Shown here: piece by piece, positions 1-12,617 of the stretch
Numbering within the stretch: the first letter of the stretch is position 1
Layout: the number at the start of each line of letters is the position of its first letter
From: Biscogniauxia marginata
Taxonomy: Eukaryota; Ascomycota; Sordariomycetes; Xylariales; Xylariaceae
Assembly: GCA_022695795.1 (NCBI GenBank)
Contig: MU404056.1
Coordinates: 496,001-560,000, forward strand
Length of the DNA: 64,000 nt
Reading direction: 5' to 3'
Notes under the pieces: model-generated
What the model saw: the letters and a program-made list of their open reading frames with translations, nothing else
Database searches by the model: none
What the model was told of the DNA's origin: nothing
Made by a program: the position numbers and the translations under genes

Positions 1-256
1 CGTCTCGGCTCGCGAGTTCGCACTGGTCCCTTTAATCATCTGTAAACCCGAGTTCCGAGGCCATATCTCCGAACACACCTCAGCTTATTACTCAGCCAAC
101 AAAATCCTCCGGCGAGTGACTCAAGTAGATGTGTGTACGGTATTGGGCCTAGGTACACGGCATGCCCCATTCTGCTACCTTGCGTTGATCTTATCAATCT
201 GATCAAATCCGACCAAAATTCATCTGAGACTTTATTCCGGCGTCACCTCCGAAGCC

Positions 257-2784
257 ATGGCCGAGTCTGAAGCCGCCAGCGTACACCCCACTGAAGATGA
301 TAGCCACGATGGAAATCCGGACAACCAAGAGCCAGCTCGCAAGCGTCAACGTGTACGCTTGTCATGTCTAGAGTGCCGCAGAAGAAAGCTGTCCTGCTCG
401 AGGGAGCTACCTTGTGATCGTTGCATCAAGTCGGGCACCCCGGAGCGATGCACCTATGAAGCACGGCCTGGCGGACCGGCAACAACGGCATCTAGCGGAG
501 AAAGGCCGTCCTACGGACCCGCGACCTCATTAGTGTCTTTCGGTCAAGATGCTCGTCGTTCGTCTACGAATCATCACCCAGTACGTCGCGAAGCCGACAG
601 CTCGGTTCTGAGAGATGCAGCTCGAGATCATGACAGAATACGGAAACTCGAGCTTGAAGTTACTCAACTGAAAAATGCCCTATCTAAACAGACATCAGTC
701 GATGGTAGCACTGTGGTCGCCTCACCAGCAACTGGTAAGGATGCGGCGCCCAAGGAGGCTCCGCCGGGCCCTTGGGGGCCATCTTTTATCCCCGAGACTG
801 CGGACGGCCTAGAAGTGAAGTTTCTCAGGGGAAACAACTTTAAAACTAGGTATTTCGGACCACACAATGCCTGGTCCTCGCTCAGAGAACTTACTGGTAT
901 ATGCCCCTTCATGAAAGAGACGGCTGATGAATGGCTACGGCCTCTCAATATCCAGCGGAAAGATCGCGCAAAAAGAAAGGAAGACCGCGACAAGCAATTT
1001 CAGCAGCCTGATCTATTCCTCGAATCGTTGTTCCCTTCGAAGGAGGAGACTGATTCGCTCATTACTGTCTACCTAGACCAGTTTGAACAGCTTAACCGCA
1101 TCATCCACATACCTACATTCAAGAAGCAATATGCATCTTTCTGGGACCCATTGAAGACAAGATGCGCCTCCTTCACAGCCCTCGTTCTAGCAATAATATC
1201 TGTGTCTTGTTGCCTTGACATGCAAGCGACCAACAAGTTTGTGGGGGTCCAGTCAAGCGCATTCAAGACCGCCGAAAAATGGATCAAGGCATGTGATCAA
1301 TGGTGCGACCGGCAAAGCCAGAAACATCGCAAGCTGGTGCATTACCAGATAGCATGTCTACTCTATCTCGCCAAGAGGGTAAACACTATCAAAAAGAAGA
1401 GGTTTTGGACAACATCGGGGGCATTGATCCGCGAAGGAGTTACCGTAGGGCTACATCATGACCCTGATCATGTGTCCATCAGTATCACTCCGTATAACCG
1501 AGAGATGAGAAGGCGATTATGGGCCACGATGATCGAATTTGATGTTCAAGCATCTTTCGACCAAGGAGTCCCAACACTGCTGAGTCAACTTCATAATGAC
1601 GTGGACGCGCCTAGGAACATCGACGACGAGAGTTTTGACGAGAATTCCAGGGAGCTTCCAGTGTCGCGGCCGCGGACTGAGTACACATTTTCATCTTACG
1701 CCCACATTAGCCGGCAGAGTCTTCCACTGCGACTCGAGTTAAACAAATTATTGACAGGCCCTCCGGTAGATCTTGAGTGGGAGCAGGTGCTCCAATATAG
1801 CGATATGATCTCGCAAGAGATAGACGCGCTGCCCGCCTGGGATCTAGAATGCCCAAAACAATCAGAAGTATCTCACAAACCGATCCTAGCGCATACGTTA
1901 CTTCATCTCCAGCTCAGGCAGTATCTCATACCATTACACCAGCCTTACCTCAAAATGCGCAAGTACCATTCGAGGTATCAAACGGCTGAGTTAATGTACT
2001 ACAATGCGGCCCGGGACTTAGTATTGATGCACGACCGACTCTTCCAGATGGGAATCCGGACGTTATATTTCCTCCGCGAAGATACAATGAACACAGCCAT
2101 AAATCTCTGTAATGTCTCGCTATTCCAGCCTAAAGGTGTATCTGTCTTACCAAAAAATGTTTTAACATAGCACTAACAATGTTACAGATTCTACAGGACT
2201 GATTATGTCTAACGCACGGGAGACCCTAAAGCTCATCGAGAAATGTATTGCTCTTAAGGAGGATCGCGTTCTCAGATGCGGGAACAATGATCCTTGGGGT
2301 TATTCATCAATGTGTGCTGCTTGTGGTCTTCTGGAAACTCATCTAGGCATCAAGACCCCAGAAGCAGCGAAAGCATCGTCAGCCGAGAGGTTTATCAGTC
2401 TACACTATAAGCTATTAGCATATCAGGTTCCCCAATTCCCTGCCCAGCAGCCACTAGAGAATACTGCTACACCTCAGTCTAGCCAGGAACCAACAGCCAG
2501 CGGACCTAGTGTAAGCTATGTATCTCATTTTCCCACGTCTGCTCGCGCGATCTGCTAACTAGTTTCTCTAGACCACTCATGCCTATACCGCCGACACCCC
2601 ATCGTCTTTACAGTTAGGGACTACTCTATTACACCGCGACGGACTACCACTCTCCATGCCATGGTTACTACCAACGACGGAACCCAGCCAACTCCTCGTA
2701 CCCAATCCAGACGTCAATTTTGAGATGCTTGGCTCAGACCTCAACGAACTATGGGGGGATTGGGGAGTAACCGAGTTTACGTGA
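257..2784 (+). CDS. Zn2Cys6 fungal-specific transcription factor
   Basis: Predicted nuclear DNA-binding regulator of 804 residues from exons 257-2135, 2188-2510 and 2572-2784. Both introns (52 and 61 bp) have CTAAC branch sites and keep the frame. The binuclear zinc cluster has Cys37, 40, 47, 53, 56 and 65 (C-x2-C-x6-C-x5-C-x2-C-x8-C) after a basic stretch RKRQR. A short heptad-like segment follows near residues 122-140 (RIRKLELEVTQL). The middle region, about residues 255-480, has the features of the fungal_trans domain, for example LNRIIHIPTFKKQY and RREMRRRLWATMIEFD-like text. The last exon supplies an acidic, tryptophan-containing tail. The ATG at 257 gives a normal N-terminus ahead of the cluster. 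Target genes cannot be read from sequence; no adjacent gene suggests a pathway. Family assignment is secure, function is not. Confidence 0.93.
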
Positions 2785-3958
2785 AGCTAGAGGACGCTCA
2801 TTGATCGTTTCCGCTAAACACTAAACCTTGTACTAAAGAATTGTGCTATGTTATAGAAAAATCTACTCAAGATACCCCTTCACTCATAATCGGACAGTTC
2901 ACGTTTGATGATAAAAGATTGAAGTTGCTCGTGGTTGAATATGCAAAGGTGCTTTGATCCTAGGGAATTTGACCCCTAAATTGTCCTTGTAGACACTAAA
3001 GCTCCGATGCCTATTCGAATAGTCAAGGCTAACAAAAGATATTGGACCATCTAAACCCAATGTTGCGGGGTAGAAAATCGTGCTGTTATTCTCAATAGCT
3101 AGGAATTATGTATAACCAAAGATGATAGACGTGAGAAGACTGAAGAAGACTGAAGGACGGTCGCAGTGAAACGTATCAGCCGGCTTGCCGTGACGAAATA
3201 GTTCCCTCATAATTTATACAGCCTATCATTTTCGGACAGCTCATGCTTGCGTACATAAATCTGTGTCTCGACCTGGAGGGCCATTATTCCGTACGAATCA
3301 GCTAACCTTGCGATGTCAATATGAGGCCGGCCTTGCAGGCGTGGAACTAGACTGTGCAGGTTGCAGCCGGTGAGCATGGGATCACCAGGATTAAATATGC
3401 CGGGCATAAAAACTACCCGAAGGTCACAGCTGAAGAGTCGGGTGGATTGGAAAGTCGGGGTAGCTCGTCAGCTAAGTATTTGGAAATACTAGTGCCCTAG
3501 TGCAACCAACGATCGGCTTTGTAACATCGAAACCAAGTAACAATGGAGCCGGTAGGAATTGGAATCCGACTCGCAAGACTAATATATCGGCAATTTGTCA
3601 GCGCCGGGCACGTAATTAGCCAACCAAAGGCCGCGACCCTCTTCGTCCCCGAGCCTACTCAAGCATTTGAGCTTACATGTGTTAGAAGTTTAGTAACATT
3701 CGATCCAATCCGATCTCCACTTAGAAACATTTTAAGGTTGTGACGCACATCTGTGACAGGGGTAACAGGTTCATCATATCATGCTGCCTTGAAATTAGCC
3801 CTTCAGCATTCCAAATCTATGATCTCAAGCTCCGTACTTAAAAGGACTGCACGAAGACCACGACCTTCGACCAAACCCAAGGCACTAACCTACAAGATTC
3901 TCTCTTATCGCAGCAACTTCAAGTTCATAGTCAATCGCAATCGAAAAAATCCTTCACG
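2785..3958. other. Intergenic, 3' of the regulator and promoter of the MAPEG gene
   Basis: No credible coding region on either strand; open frames here are under 95 codons and lack family features. The last 200 bp before 3959 are richer in C and contain AC/TC-rich stretches like a fungal 5' leader. No repeat or RNA gene seen. Confidence 0.5.
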
Positions 3959-4786
3959 ATGGCCTCATTTCTCAACCTCAACCAAAACATATCTTACTTC
4001 ACTGTCAGTTAAGCAACCAATGACAAGTTGAAACCTCATATTGAGAAGATCCAACTAACCTTCGATTGGGTATTAGATCCCGGTGGCCCTCTTCCTGGTA
4101 TGTCTTCTTACTGGTCCTCCCCCGGCACTCGCTAGTAGATTTGGGACACAAATTCATTCCCAAAGGGATCAGGATCAGATAAGGACAGATACCCGACGGG
4201 GGGACCTTCGTGACTGGTTAGCTTAGTAATGCTGACTGTGTGGTGTTATGCAGGCCCTGGCACCGAGGGGTTACTCTGGCTTTGCCGGCGTGGGGAAGAA
4301 GTATTTCGACCCGTCTAACCCGCGAACGTTCGCGGCGCGCCTCGGGAATGCCGACATCGACAAGCAGGTAAGTAAGACACGATGCCCCTCATGCACTCAT
4401 CAACGAGTCCTCGTAAAGACTATTCATTCAACCACCCACTCATTTATTGCCCCTTTAACTCACCTCATTTTCTAATCATATCCCCCCCCCTCCTTTCTCC
4501 CCTGCAGGTAAAAGCTCGTATTCTGCGAGCCGAGTCGGCCAGCGCGAACGCGTTCGAGAACCTGCCGCTGTACGCGGCGGCCGTCGTCGCGGGCAACACC
4601 GCCGGGCTCCCTAAGCAGACGCTGAACGCGCTCTCCGCCGGCTACATCGCCAGCCGCCTCGTCTACACCTGGGTGTATATCTGGGGCCAGAACAACCGCA
4701 AGCTCGCCGGCGCGCGCACCCTGGTCTGGGGCGTCGGCGTCGGCTTCATCATGACGCTGTTCGTGAAGGCCGGCTTCAGGTCGTGA
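3959..4786 (+). CDS. MAPEG-family membrane protein (four exons, 21-bp microexon)
   Basis: A 152-residue integral membrane protein of the MAPEG family (membrane-associated eicosanoid/glutathione metabolism), normally in the ER or other internal membranes. Exons are 3959-4003, 4077-4097, 4254-4367 and 4508-4786, all joined in phase 0. Exon 1 encodes MASFLNLNQNISYFT, exon 2 only IPVALFL, and together they give the expected first-helix text. Exon 3 gives the polar loop with DPSNPRTF. Exon 4 gives the conserved segment around ANAFENLPLYAAAVVAG (about residues 74-90) and two further hydrophobic helices. Length matches fungal MAPEG proteins of about 150 residues. The intron at 4004-4076 has a CCAACTAACC branch site; the exon 1 donor (GTCAGT) is weak. 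The glutathione-transferase-like activity is a family inference and the substrate is unknown. Confidence 0.85.
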
Positions 4787-7396
4787 GTGAGGTCAGAGAA
4801 AGAGAAATAGAAGGAGAAGGATTTTTGTTTTTCTTACTTACAATACCTAACCAATTCCCTTTATACTTCGGTGATGGGCCGGCAGCGATGATAGATACCT
4901 GAAAGGGGAGAATTTATGCATAAACTATGCGCAATAGACATCGAAATCAAGAAAAACTAAACCAGCATATCGCTTTTCAATATTGTCGATCTAGAGGTGA
5001 AGTAGGGGTTAGGAGTCATTCACTCTATCGATGCTAGAAGAATCTCTAGTACAATTTATGCTAACATTCTTATTCAATCTCGACGCACACGAAGACTAAA
5101 GATGCTTATCTCGCTCTTATTCCACAGGAAATCACCCTGGCTAAGGAACTAGCTTAGGAATTCTTGGTGAGTATAACTCTTGAGATGGGTCGAAGACATG
5201 AGGATAGGATGAAGCATATTAGTCCAAGGGTGGAACTTCACCCGCCTATGGTGAAGCCCATACATATATAGAGAAGGCCATAGCAGGACTGTAAAGCATA
5301 TTTTAACAACAGCCCCATCGTTGAAGCATTCATCCTAAGTTCATCCCATACTCCCACGACAGCTTTTTATGCATATATCGTAAAGATGACGACGATGACG
5401 CCAGCAAGTGAGCTTTCCTAGACTCAGAACAATGCATAACAGCTCCTTCTTGTTATTCAATATCAACTAGTATTCAGACGGGGATGCAATTGACTCTAGA
5501 GACTACGGAACTCTTGGTTTTCCGGGGCAAGCAATGCATTCCATCAAGGGGGGAGATCGGGCTTGTGTTGATGGATTTAAGGTTCTAGGCTCCGAAGGTA
5601 ACTGACTCATCTTACCTCATTCGATGGAGCTATGGTTCATTCATCGATAGACTGCTCGTGCAGATTGTAGACTTCTGACGCCATTAAGATAGACCACAAG
5701 AGGAATAAGTGTCAGGAATACTTTCATTCAACCTTACTCGTATACCTACGTCTATGAGGCTATGGTCGTCAAATTAATTGCCTACCCATAACTTGCCCGT
5801 AAAGCTTCTAAAAGAAGGTAGCTAAGCTTTAAACCAAAATCAAAAGACCATGAAATACTAATTAGACTAGTATTCATAAATAGCGGGCATCCCGTAGGGG
5901 CATATTAGAGAAATTGTAATTAAACGTCGGATCCTCTCAAGGGGCATTACAAATAAATAAATATCTTAGGAGACTTGTCTATCAAACATAAATAGCTATT
6001 CTTAGTGTGCGTGGAAAGGTGGGTGCTGTGTTGGTGTTGGTGCTAGCCTCAATATATTGTGAGATTCCTTTTTCTTTCGTGAATCACCCAAGCAGGGTAT
6101 ACAAGACTGAGCTCCAGGTAGTATATACTAGTATATATGTATATTGAGATATAAAGGGGGTATCGAATGCATAGCTACTAAGTGAAACCATATCTAAAAA
6201 TATCACTACGTAGTGCTAACTATTCGGTATAGTAAGACTGACTCTGGCCAAGAATTGTCGATTTGGTCAATTCCCCATGTTGGTGTATTTTTTTATAAGT
6301 AGGTAGGTACTTATGTATCCATCTTAGCCTTTATAAATCTTATTAAATTGATAAATAAACTTTCTACGTCGCCGAAATAAATATTTTGCGACTTGGTAAG
6401 TTGAAGGTGTCGTGCTCTTAACTGAGATGCGATAGGTATATATGCAACAAAGTCTTGAAGCAGATTGTAAGTAAATGAACTGCATCCTTTTTCCTCTAAC
6501 CCGCGCCTGGAGCTTTGCGATATTTATTTGGTATGAACGTAATTCGACCACCCTAAGACCTGGTTTAATGTCAGTCGCCAAAACGCGTCCGAAATTTCAG
6601 GTATAAGGCTAATTGTGTGGAATGTAGTCAAAGAAAGCTCCTAGCTAGAGCTCGGATTATAGGCTATACATTTTTGAGCCTTTTAGGTTAATAATGCTGT
6701 TTTATAAGTCCTTATACTACTTCCCCTCCCTTTTTTGTTTCACCTTACCAGGTACTTTTCTTCATTTCCATCTTATCCCTCCCTTTCCCCTCCTCCCTCC
6801 CTCTTAGGCATGAGCCTCCATTAAACTTCCATCCAGTTTAATGAAATCTTACCTCTGCTGTCGAAGAAACCCACGAACGGGCTCGCCCTAATATAGTCAC
6901 TCCTATTGATCTCTCTGATCTCAACCAACGACGTATTCGGTCACCGTGTTTCGGGGGTCATTCAAATATGTACGTTACACGGTGGAACATGACAGAAACT
7001 TCATGTGTTAATTCGTGCATTGCTCTTCCATTGGCTAAGCATATTCCCATAAACCTAGGTGTATCTGGATCTACGTACCATAGCTTGAAGTTACTTCAGC
7101 TGTATATGTAGTAAGGAGTTACGTTGAATATCGTATACATTATGTAGATTAGCCGCCGATAGCCTATCATTACAACCAACCCCAGCTCACTACCACGCAA
7201 TGGTTGTTTCGCCGATAGATTGTTTCTCCTTTTTTTGTTCGTTATCCTGTATCATCAACATGATTTCCCCTCTCCCTTCCTTTTCATTTTCACCTCATCT
7301 CCACCATCATAACCCATACCCCCAGCTCATAACAGTAATTATCAAGTTTGATTCCATATCGCTCGTCATTACTTCATCCGTAGCAAAACCCCCAAA
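4787..7396. other. AT-rich intergenic spacer, 2.6 kb
   Basis: No gene supported. The sequence is AT-rich and rich in TA steps, with only short open frames (longest about 85 codons, without a family signature). It contains simple pyrimidine stretches near 6720-6800 and 7260-7320. RIP decay of an old insertion is possible but no recognisable element remains. Confidence 0.45.
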
Positions 7397-7837
7397 CTAC
7401 GGCAGGTTCTGCACGGGGAAGCTCAGGTCGGGCGTGACGACCGTGCCGTTGGCGATCTGGCTGTCGGTGTACGCCGGGTAGACGATGAGCTTCTTGTCGT
7501 AGTCCACGACCGACAGCGTCGTGAAGGCCTGGTCGGCGCCGAACTGGTCGCTCCAGCCCGAGGTCACCGTGTAGATGCCACACTGGGCGGGGCCGCCGTT
7601 GGCCTGGGTCGCCGGCGCCTCGGCCGTCGCGTTGACCACGTACGCGCATGGCGTCGGGTCCCCCTCGCCCGTCGCGATCCCAAAGTTCCACGTGCAGCTC
7701 GCGCCGTCGTCGCTGCAGGTGCGCGACAGAGACTGGATCGTCCACTCGGTCTCGGCGAACTGGGAGAGCGGCGCGGCGAAGACGCTGGTGGTGCCGGAGA
7801 GGAGGGCAGATAGGAGGGTGGTTGTAATGAACTGCAT
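7397..7837 (-). CDS. Small secreted protein, hypersensitive-response-inducing-like
   Basis: A 146-residue protein with a cleavable signal peptide (MQFITTTLLSALLSGTTSVFA, cleavage near residue 21-22) and a compact mature domain of about 125 residues. Four cysteines (41, 48, 64, 86) could form two disulfides. The segment EWTIQSLSRTC followed by SCTWNFGI and a C-terminal Asn-rich loop resembles fungal proteins annotated as hypersensitive-response-inducing or elicitor-like, which are secreted and perceived by plants. This similarity is from memory of the family pattern, so the name is tentative; secretion is well supported. The coding region is much richer in G+C than its flanks. Single exon. The start is the only ATG that gives the signal peptide. 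Confidence 0.8.
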   Translation of the reverse strand: MQFITTTLLSALLSGTTSVFAAPLSQFAETEWTIQSLSRTCSDDGASCTWNFGIATGEGDPTPCAYVVNATAEAPATQANGGPAQCGIYTVTSGWSDQFGADQAFTTLSVVDYDKKLIVYPAYTDSQIANGTVVTPDLSFPVQNLP

Positions 7838-9916
7838 TTTGACGTCTTTTTTCTTGTCTTTTTGGATGGATGGATGGATGGGAGGTCTGAAGAGTTGTAG
7901 GGGTTGAAGGGTTCAAGCGAATGACTTTCAAGGGAACAAGATTTCTCGTCGTCTTAAGTAGTAGCGAGTGTTTTTTGTCAGGGATGAAGACTGGTGGACA
8001 AGGATACAGAATTCGCGTCTAAGACAGCAAAGGGTCGTCTTTCGCGTTTAGTTATATACCTACGCATCTTCTCATACCCGTCGCCTAGCTTCGTGCTGGG
8101 TTATGGGTAACGTCACCGTGACGGACGAGATCATCTGCTCCCTCCCTGACCCTCTCGCGCTTGAGCTACATGCATGCATGATACATACCACGTCCATCCA
8201 TAGGTATCCTTTAAATGCCGTCCGCTTTTTCACTTCGTATCTAACATCGAATGACTTCTGCACTGGGAAAGCGGCCGGTACGGCCGAATTTCGAAGCCTG
8301 CAGTGGGAGGAAAAAAAACGTCCAAGCAGAATCTCGTCCAAGTTGAAAAAGAAAAGAAAGCATGATATTAATTTCTGCGCGCCCCACGCTGCCACGGTCC
8401 TTTCCTCGGAGACAACGTTCCATCTTACCTATTTCTTGGTAGCGCCCGCAGTGGATATGTGGTGTGAACGATCGCGATTGCGACCCCACAGACTTTGCGG
8501 CGACCGAGTGATCGGTAGACGTGCAGATTGCCTCGCTGCCAAGCTCGTATTCTAGCTGCAAGTGTCCCTCGGACGGACCAATTTTTGCCGCTCTGCTCCG
8601 CATTTTGGCAATACAACGTCAAGCGCCCAAAAGGGGCCGCGAGGAGGGCTGCGAGATCTATGGCCGAGTAGGTAGTTCTCCTTACGTTAAGGGGCTGCAC
8701 GAGGAGGAATGTAACGGTCTCTCGGCTGTTGGGATGCATGCCTTTCGAGTCGACGTGTGACCGACAACCGCTGTCTGCTACGTTGGTCAGGGGTCACGCA
8801 GAAAACTTCTATACTGTGCAAACCGCAGTCTCGTCGTATTCGTACGTGGGGTTCTGATCCGTGGTTTCTTTGGTTTCGAAAGCCTAACAAGGAAGGTTGA
8901 GTACATGTATCCGCGCGCGGTTCGACAGGTGCCATTGATATAATGTAAGTGACGCAGGTTCGAGGTAGGGTCATTGGTTAACATTAATGTAACAAGACAT
9001 ATTCAATTATCCATTCCAATTGAGGCACGACTAGTAGGGTAAATATGAGACATCCGAACGACTAGGGCTATACGAGCTACTTACTTGTCCTATCACGGCA
9101 CAGATCCAGATTCTATCACTAGCTTGTTCTAGGCAACATGTCTATAGGTAACATTAGGTACCTAATAAAATGCTATGCTATGCAACCCGCGGTTGATTTC
9201 GTGAAAGCGTCAAGACTACCTACTCTTTAGAAATACTCAAGCTAGACTTTCCCCAGTGACTTAATCTCTGTATGACATCAATTGGGATGCGATATAGTTA
9301 CATTAAGCTAGAGACGATCTGGGCTTATGTTGGAAAAGGTACCTACCTTGTAATGTAAAATTTGTATATAGATATCTGATATAGCTAGCACCTCAAGGAA
9401 TTCGAATATATTTCTAGTTAAAGGTGCAGAACCTGAGATATCTTCCTTTCCTTTCAAAGCAGAGGAAGGGAGGGAAGACAAGATCCCTCGTAGGTAGTGA
9501 GCACTGTATTATTGTTCGCCCCCTTGGGTTTATAGTCATACCAGTATCAAATTAATATACCAAGCATAACAGCACCTGGAGCTCATTATCTAAGATGAAG
9601 TCGAATAGAAATTTGTACTCAGGCTCATTACAGAACTAGAACTACGTGCCTAGTCTGTTTCATAATATTCGACAAGGCTCATTTAAATTGACTAAACATA
9701 TAATAGCTGTGGCATCTAGGAATACAACACGTGTAAAATTTTGTTCTTGCTTAGTAGCATACAAATTGAAGTCTGTATATAGCACATCGCCCAACCCTTT
9801 TTCTTTTTCCTTCTCTTTTCCTTCCATGCCACTGAAGTAATCAATACCCTGTTGCATATGTCCTGGTAAAAAACCTGCTTACGCCTGGTGATCATGCGAA
9901 CCTCGGTCGTACAGCT
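7838..9916. other. Intergenic, promoter side of the secreted protein and 3' side of threonine synthase
   Basis: Several overlapping open frames occur on both strands between 8070 and 8990 (up to 150 codons), but they have no family signature, no leader or membrane pattern and mutually exclusive frames, so I do not call them. The rest (9000-9900) is AT-rich with no visible element. Confidence 0.45.
8052..8058 (-). promoter_or_regulatory. Candidate TATA box of the small secreted protein gene
   Basis: Read on the minus strand this is TATATAA, 215 bp upstream of the ATG at 7837. Position and sequence fit a core promoter; nothing else proves it. Confidence 0.3.
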
Positions 9917-11635
9917 TCAACCCTGCAACTTCAGTTCCTCCTCTACTTGCTTCTTAACAATCTCCCTAACCGCCTGCCAATCGTTTTCGACTTCCGTTAC
10001 CCTCTTTTCCTTCTTTTCTAACCCAACAAACTCCGGTGGAAGCACGTTTTCTTCGAAACTAAAACCGGCTTCGTCCTTAAGAGCAAGCTCGACAGCGCCA
10101 GCAAACTTGGCGGGGTGTGCGGTTGATAGCGAGATGTGTGGTGCCTTGGAGCGCTCCATTGATCGCACGGATGCTGTCACACCTACCGCCGAATGAGGAT
10201 CCAAGACATAGTTGACTTTGTTGAAGTAGTTCTTGGTAGTTTCCACGGTCTGCGAGTCGCTCACGCGCTCGCTTTCAAAGTCACGCTTAGCGCTTGTGTG
10301 GACGTCTTGATAGACGGGTCCGAAGCCACCGCTCGACTTCAGTTGCTTCATCCATGCAGTAACTTCTTGACCCGCCTGCTTCTTATTCCACTCGTCGTCC
10401 ATGCCGGCCATCGCTGCAAATTCATAAGCTAGGAACCAGAGTAGCCGCTCAAAGTTGCTAGAGACGAGGATGTCCATAGCAGGACTTAGAGTCTCTTTCA
10501 CGCCGTCCTCGTGCGCCTTGACACCATCGGATCCCAATCCCCCTTGTGCTTCGGGACCATACGTAGGCTTCTTCTCGTATCTTCCAGTCTTCCAGAACCT
10601 ATCAAGGATATCATTCTCGTTTGTTGCGATAACCAGCTTTTCAACAGGAAGCCCCATTTTATACGCGAAATATCCGGCCAAGATGTCACCAAAGTTCCCA
10701 GAGGGTACGACGTATCGGACTTTGTCCCCAACGCTTAGGTTGGCAGACTTTACAAGACTGAAATACGAGTAGAAGTAGTAAACAATCTGTGCAAGTATTC
10801 GGGCCCAGTTAATACTGTTGACAGCGCCGAGGTTGTGGGTCGAATTGATATCGGGGTCGGCGAACAAGGCTTTCACAATGTCCTGGCAATCATCGAAAGT
10901 ACCCTTGACTGCCAAGTTGTGCACATTATCGTCTAGGACTGTTGTCATCTGCGCCTCCTGAATTGGGCTTACCCTGCCCTTAGGATGGAGTATGAAGACG
11001 GAAACATCTTTCTTTCCACGCAATCCATATATGGCTGCTGAGCCAGTGTCGCCGCTTGTGGCCCCGACGACAGTGAGGTGGTGTCGTTCAGTGCCTGACT
11101 TTCCAGCGTTCTTCCTAATCAGGAAGTATTCAAATAAATTGCCTAGGAACTGCAGCGCAACATCTTTGAAGGCAAAGGTAGGACCGTGAAAGAGTTCGAG
11201 TAAGTACAGGTTGTCGTGCAGATGTCTTAAGGGAGTAGTCTCAGGGGCGCGGAATGTGGAATAGCTTCGGTCAATGATCCCCTTCAGATCATCGCGCGGA
11301 ATCTCAGAGGGTGATATGTAGAGAGACAATATTTCGAGAGCTAGATCCGGAAAGGAGAGATCTTTCCAATTTTGCCAATCGACGGCCGAGGGGATTTCTT
11401 CCGGGATGTATAGACCACCATCGGTAGCTAACCCTTTCAAAACGGCCTCTTCGAAAGAGAACTGCATTATCCTTATATTAATTCAGGCTCACCATGGATA
11501 ATTAAGAGGGATTGGCAGAGGAAATGGCATATCTACATCATAGTCGTCTCCCCTAGTACTCAGATATCGTTGGCTTCCATTACGGGCCTCCGAGGAGCCA
11601 TTGGCTGCTGACGAGCCATTCACTCCGTCGGACAT
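9917..11635 (-). CDS. THR4: Threonine synthase
   Basis: PLP-dependent enzyme converting O-phospho-L-homoserine to threonine, the last step of threonine synthesis, in the cytosol. Two exons: 11537-11635 and 9917-11461, joined in phase 0 across a 75-bp intron, 547 residues. Exon 1 encodes the typical N-terminus ending SQRYLSTRGDDYD and exon 2 continues FSFEEAVLKGLATDGGLYIPEE. The PLP lysine is Lys132 in HGPTFAFKDVALQFLGN, followed by VGATSGDTGSAAIYG, PSGNFGDILAGYFA and ATNENDIL, all diagnostic of the fungal/bacterial long-form enzyme. Length agrees with the yeast-type enzyme. A start at the internal ATG of 11467 would delete the conserved STRG segment and is unlikely. A near-consensus Gcn4/CPC1 site lies 140 bp upstream. 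Confidence 0.96.
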
Positions 11636-12617
11636 GGTGTCAATTGATGGTATACAAGTCCCGTTAAGGGTCGAGACTAGTCGACGTTGAAGACGAGAGT
11701 CGCGATGATGAGGAAAGGTCAGGTCGAAGGGCGAAGAAAATTAAAAAGTCATCGTCGCCCCCCGAATTCGGCTTGACTCGTTGCCCCGCGCTAACTTTTC
11801 CGGGGTTTGTTGTTGGATATTATGATGTAAGCGATATACACAACATCTTGTTAGTTGCACATATGCATATAGACCCTAGTATATAGCTGTATATGTACTG
11901 GCATAATATACTTAAGTCACTTTATATTGCCTTTAATGTTTCAACAGTTGGGGGTTGTTTATCTTAACAGCTGAGGTATGCATATTAAATCACATATAAA
12001 TTACTTACTACCTTGTATAATTAATTACCAACCCTGTATAAGTATATTAACCTGCGTGCAGTGTAATTGTCCACGTTTTCTCTCAAGGCACATCAGGAGG
12101 TTGCGAGATGGTACAAAACAACGAAGTAGAGAAGTAGTACAACCTTATCTAGGTACATGATCCTGTAAAGATCAACTGATCTCACATTAATATACCGTAT
12201 GTAATATATAAAACCAACCGTTTTTAAACTGCATATTTTATTCAAGCCGCTGAAATGGTTGAACTTGCCTTGGGTCTTATATAATCCGGGAAAGTATTGT
12301 AAATCAGATTGGAATCAGCAACTTGTTGATTTCATTAAAGCTAAGGGTTCACATATAACTATCTGTTCAATATACCTTAATACAGCCCATGAGAGGCACA
12401 ATTGAATCAATGCATCTTAATCTAGTTACCAATGCTCGCTGTTTCAATAGCTACAGATTATACAGCGCGTATTATAAAGATTCCTCCCAAGTATGTGGTG
12501 TACAGCAACCAACTATACACATAGCCAAGTGACCTGATGTTCCCCGACGATATATAACGTCTATCAGGATATTTTACCTCCCAATCTTGTATACACTCTA
12601 GATTAAAGTATGTGCTT
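11636..12617. other. Intergenic, threonine synthase promoter and AT-rich spacer
   Basis: The first 180 bp form the promoter and leader of threonine synthase. From about 11810 to 12600 the sequence is AT-rich, with no gene or repeat that I can recognise. Confidence 0.45.
11774..11780 (-). promoter_or_regulatory. Possible CPC1/Gcn4-type site upstream of threonine synthase
   Basis: Reads CGAGTCA on the gene strand, one base from TGAGTCA. Amino-acid biosynthesis genes of fungi are commonly under cross-pathway control, and the distance of about 140 bp from the ATG is typical. A single imperfect 7-mer is weak evidence. Confidence 0.3.

Noticed and set aside
7374..7931. 185-codon minus-strand frame overlapping the small secreted protein
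   Set aside because: Out-of-frame product of GC-rich coding sequence, Arg/Pro-rich and without signal peptide; the overlapping frame has the signal peptide and regular cysteines.
8072..8990. Cluster of overlapping 80-150-codon frames on both strands
   Set aside because: Mutually exclusive frames without family features, leader or splice support; more likely promoter sequence of average composition.
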